Below, piece after piece: positions 63,418-64,000 of a DNA stretch of 64,000 nt. The stretch covers positions 150,290-214,289 of the forward strand of contig JACKEO010000007.1 in NCBI GenBank assembly GCA_020632955.1. The letters run 5' to 3'. The position numbers were made by a program, and so were the translations under genes. Each line of letters begins with the position of its first letter. The stretch's first letter is position 1. The stretch is from Alphaproteobacteria bacterium (GTDB lineage: Bacteria; Myxococcota_A; UBA796; GCA-2862545). The notes beneath the pieces were generated by a model. That model was not told the DNA's origin, made no database searches, and saw nothing but the letters and a program-made list of their open reading frames with translations.

Positions 63418-64000
63418 ATGCGGATCCCGTCGCTCCTGCTCCTGTGCGCCTGCGGTGCCTCCACCGTGGAGCCCGCCGACAAGGCGAAGGACACCGACGC
63501 TGGCAAGCCCGACACCGACGCGGCCGTCGAGACCGACACCGCCGTGGTGTGGGACACCGACCTGCAGGACGACAGCGGTCCCGACCAGGGCGGCGGCGGC
63601 ACGCTGAAGGATCCGTCCGTGGGGGTCACGCCGTTCGACGGCTCGTGGACGGGCACCTTCGAGCTGCTCGAGGACTCGTTGCTCACCGGGCCGAACAAGG
63701 ATCCGAAGTGCGTGGGCACCTTCACGATGACGGTGTCGGGCGACATGCCCGAGCCCCGGCACGTGGCGATCACGGGCACCTGCGCGGAGTGGATGCCCAA
63801 CGCCGTGCTCAAGCCGCCCCTGGGCGTGCTCTACGAGCAGGTCGACCTGATCGGCGTGGGCACCTTCCCCGACGCCGGCGACACGACGCAGGCGGTGCTC
63901 GACCTGTCGGCCACGGCCGTCGGGCTGGGTGGCAAGAGCTTCGATCAGGTGAAGGCCACCTTCGACGGCGCCACCTTCACGGCGAAGCGCAGCATCGAGG
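63418..64000 (+). CDS. Lipoprotein, N-terminal part (truncated by window edge)
   Basis: The first 194 residues are inside the window. The signal MRIPSLLLLCAC ends in a lipobox-like LCAC. An acidic linker rich in DTD (KDTDAGKPDTDAAVETDTA) follows, then a beta-rich domain beginning TPFDGSWTGTFELLE with a possible disulfide pair (KCVGT..TGTCAE). The fold resembles small lipocalin-like or calycin sandwiches, but no family is certain. The gene continues beyond 64000. Confidence 0.75.
   Translation, partial: MRIPSLLLLCACGASTVEPADKAKDTDAGKPDTDAAVETDTAVVWDTDLQDDSGPDQGGGGTLKDPSVGVTPFDGSWTGTFELLEDSLLTGPNKDPKCVGTFTMTVSGDMPEPRHVAITGTCAEWMPNAVLKPPLGVLYEQVDLIGVGTFPDAGDTTQAVLDLSATAVGLGGKSFDQVKATFDGATFTAKRSIE

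Overview
The window looks like chromosomal DNA from a very GC-rich deltaproteobacterial lineage, most likely a member of the Myxococcota. This is inferred, not proven. The indicators are three Hanks-type Ser/Thr kinases, about eleven lipoproteins with Asp/Gly/Ser/Thr-rich linkers, a MopE-like protein, FG-GAP/ASPIC repeats, a CrtI-type desaturase, frequent GTG starts and very strong third-position GC. That GC bias opens long spurious frames opposite almost every gene. I saw no rRNA, tRNA, CRISPR array, transposase, integrase or phage gene. The content reads as about 58 tightly packed core and accessory genes.

Left region (1-16.9 kb). After a truncated lipoprotein comes a minus-strand operon with the logic of a dlt operon: GT-C membrane glycosyltransferase, SGNH/DltD-like protein, acyl carrier protein, FkbH-type HAD enzyme, MBOAT acyltransferase, and a 49-residue membrane protein ending FLYQGF like DltX. 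FkbH stands where DltA would be, which suggests that a glycolysis-derived three-carbon acyl group, probably glyceryl, is exported onto an envelope polymer. A methyltransferase and a VOC protein diverge from it. Then follow a phosphoesterase, a Stf0-like sulfotransferase, a GT87-like enzyme, a TauE/SafE exporter, Tag glycosylase, a BtuF-like binding protein, a Ser/Thr kinase, a DUF4336 protein and a repeat-rich lipoprotein.

Middle (17-41 kb). This part holds an Fe(II)/2-oxoglutarate oxygenase, an FG-GAP/ASPIC lipoprotein, a propeller-like protein, a double universal stress protein, UDP-glucose dehydrogenase beside a flippase, soluble transhydrogenase SthA, a VWFA lipoprotein, a zinc-metalloprotease-like lipoprotein, CrtI, a repeat-rich propeller lipoprotein, a second kinase, and a four-TM protein whose Shine-Dalgarno lies inside a 14-bp hairpin. 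An SDR/DUF4336 pair, hemerythrin, MopE-like and partner lipoproteins, a TrpF-like protein and an enoyl-CoA hydratase/methyltransferase pair follow.

Right (42-64 kb). A ferritin-like lipoprotein precedes a Coq4-TetR operon with two palindromic operator candidates. Next come a PHP phosphoesterase, a nucleotide-sugar/NmrA-like protein, an SCP2 protein, a pair of direct repeats of the SERSERS type, and a kinase-led ABC export operon (ATPase, permease, GldG-like). Rhomboid GlpG, fluoride channel CrcB, PspA/IM30, a CAP-domain lipoprotein, a second GT-C protein with a TPR-like tail and a thioredoxin/octaheme cytochrome fusion lead to a 595-bp noncoding region. That region carries several DnaA-box-like sequences and a local AT-richer stretch, so it may be a replication origin or another DnaA-binding locus. 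NadE, RadC and a truncated lipoprotein end the window.

Regulation. An extended -10-like motif (TG-S-TA-SS..T) recurs just upstream of many first genes, with few recognisable -35 boxes. Operons show 1-4 nt stop/start overlaps (TGATG, ATGA, GTGA).
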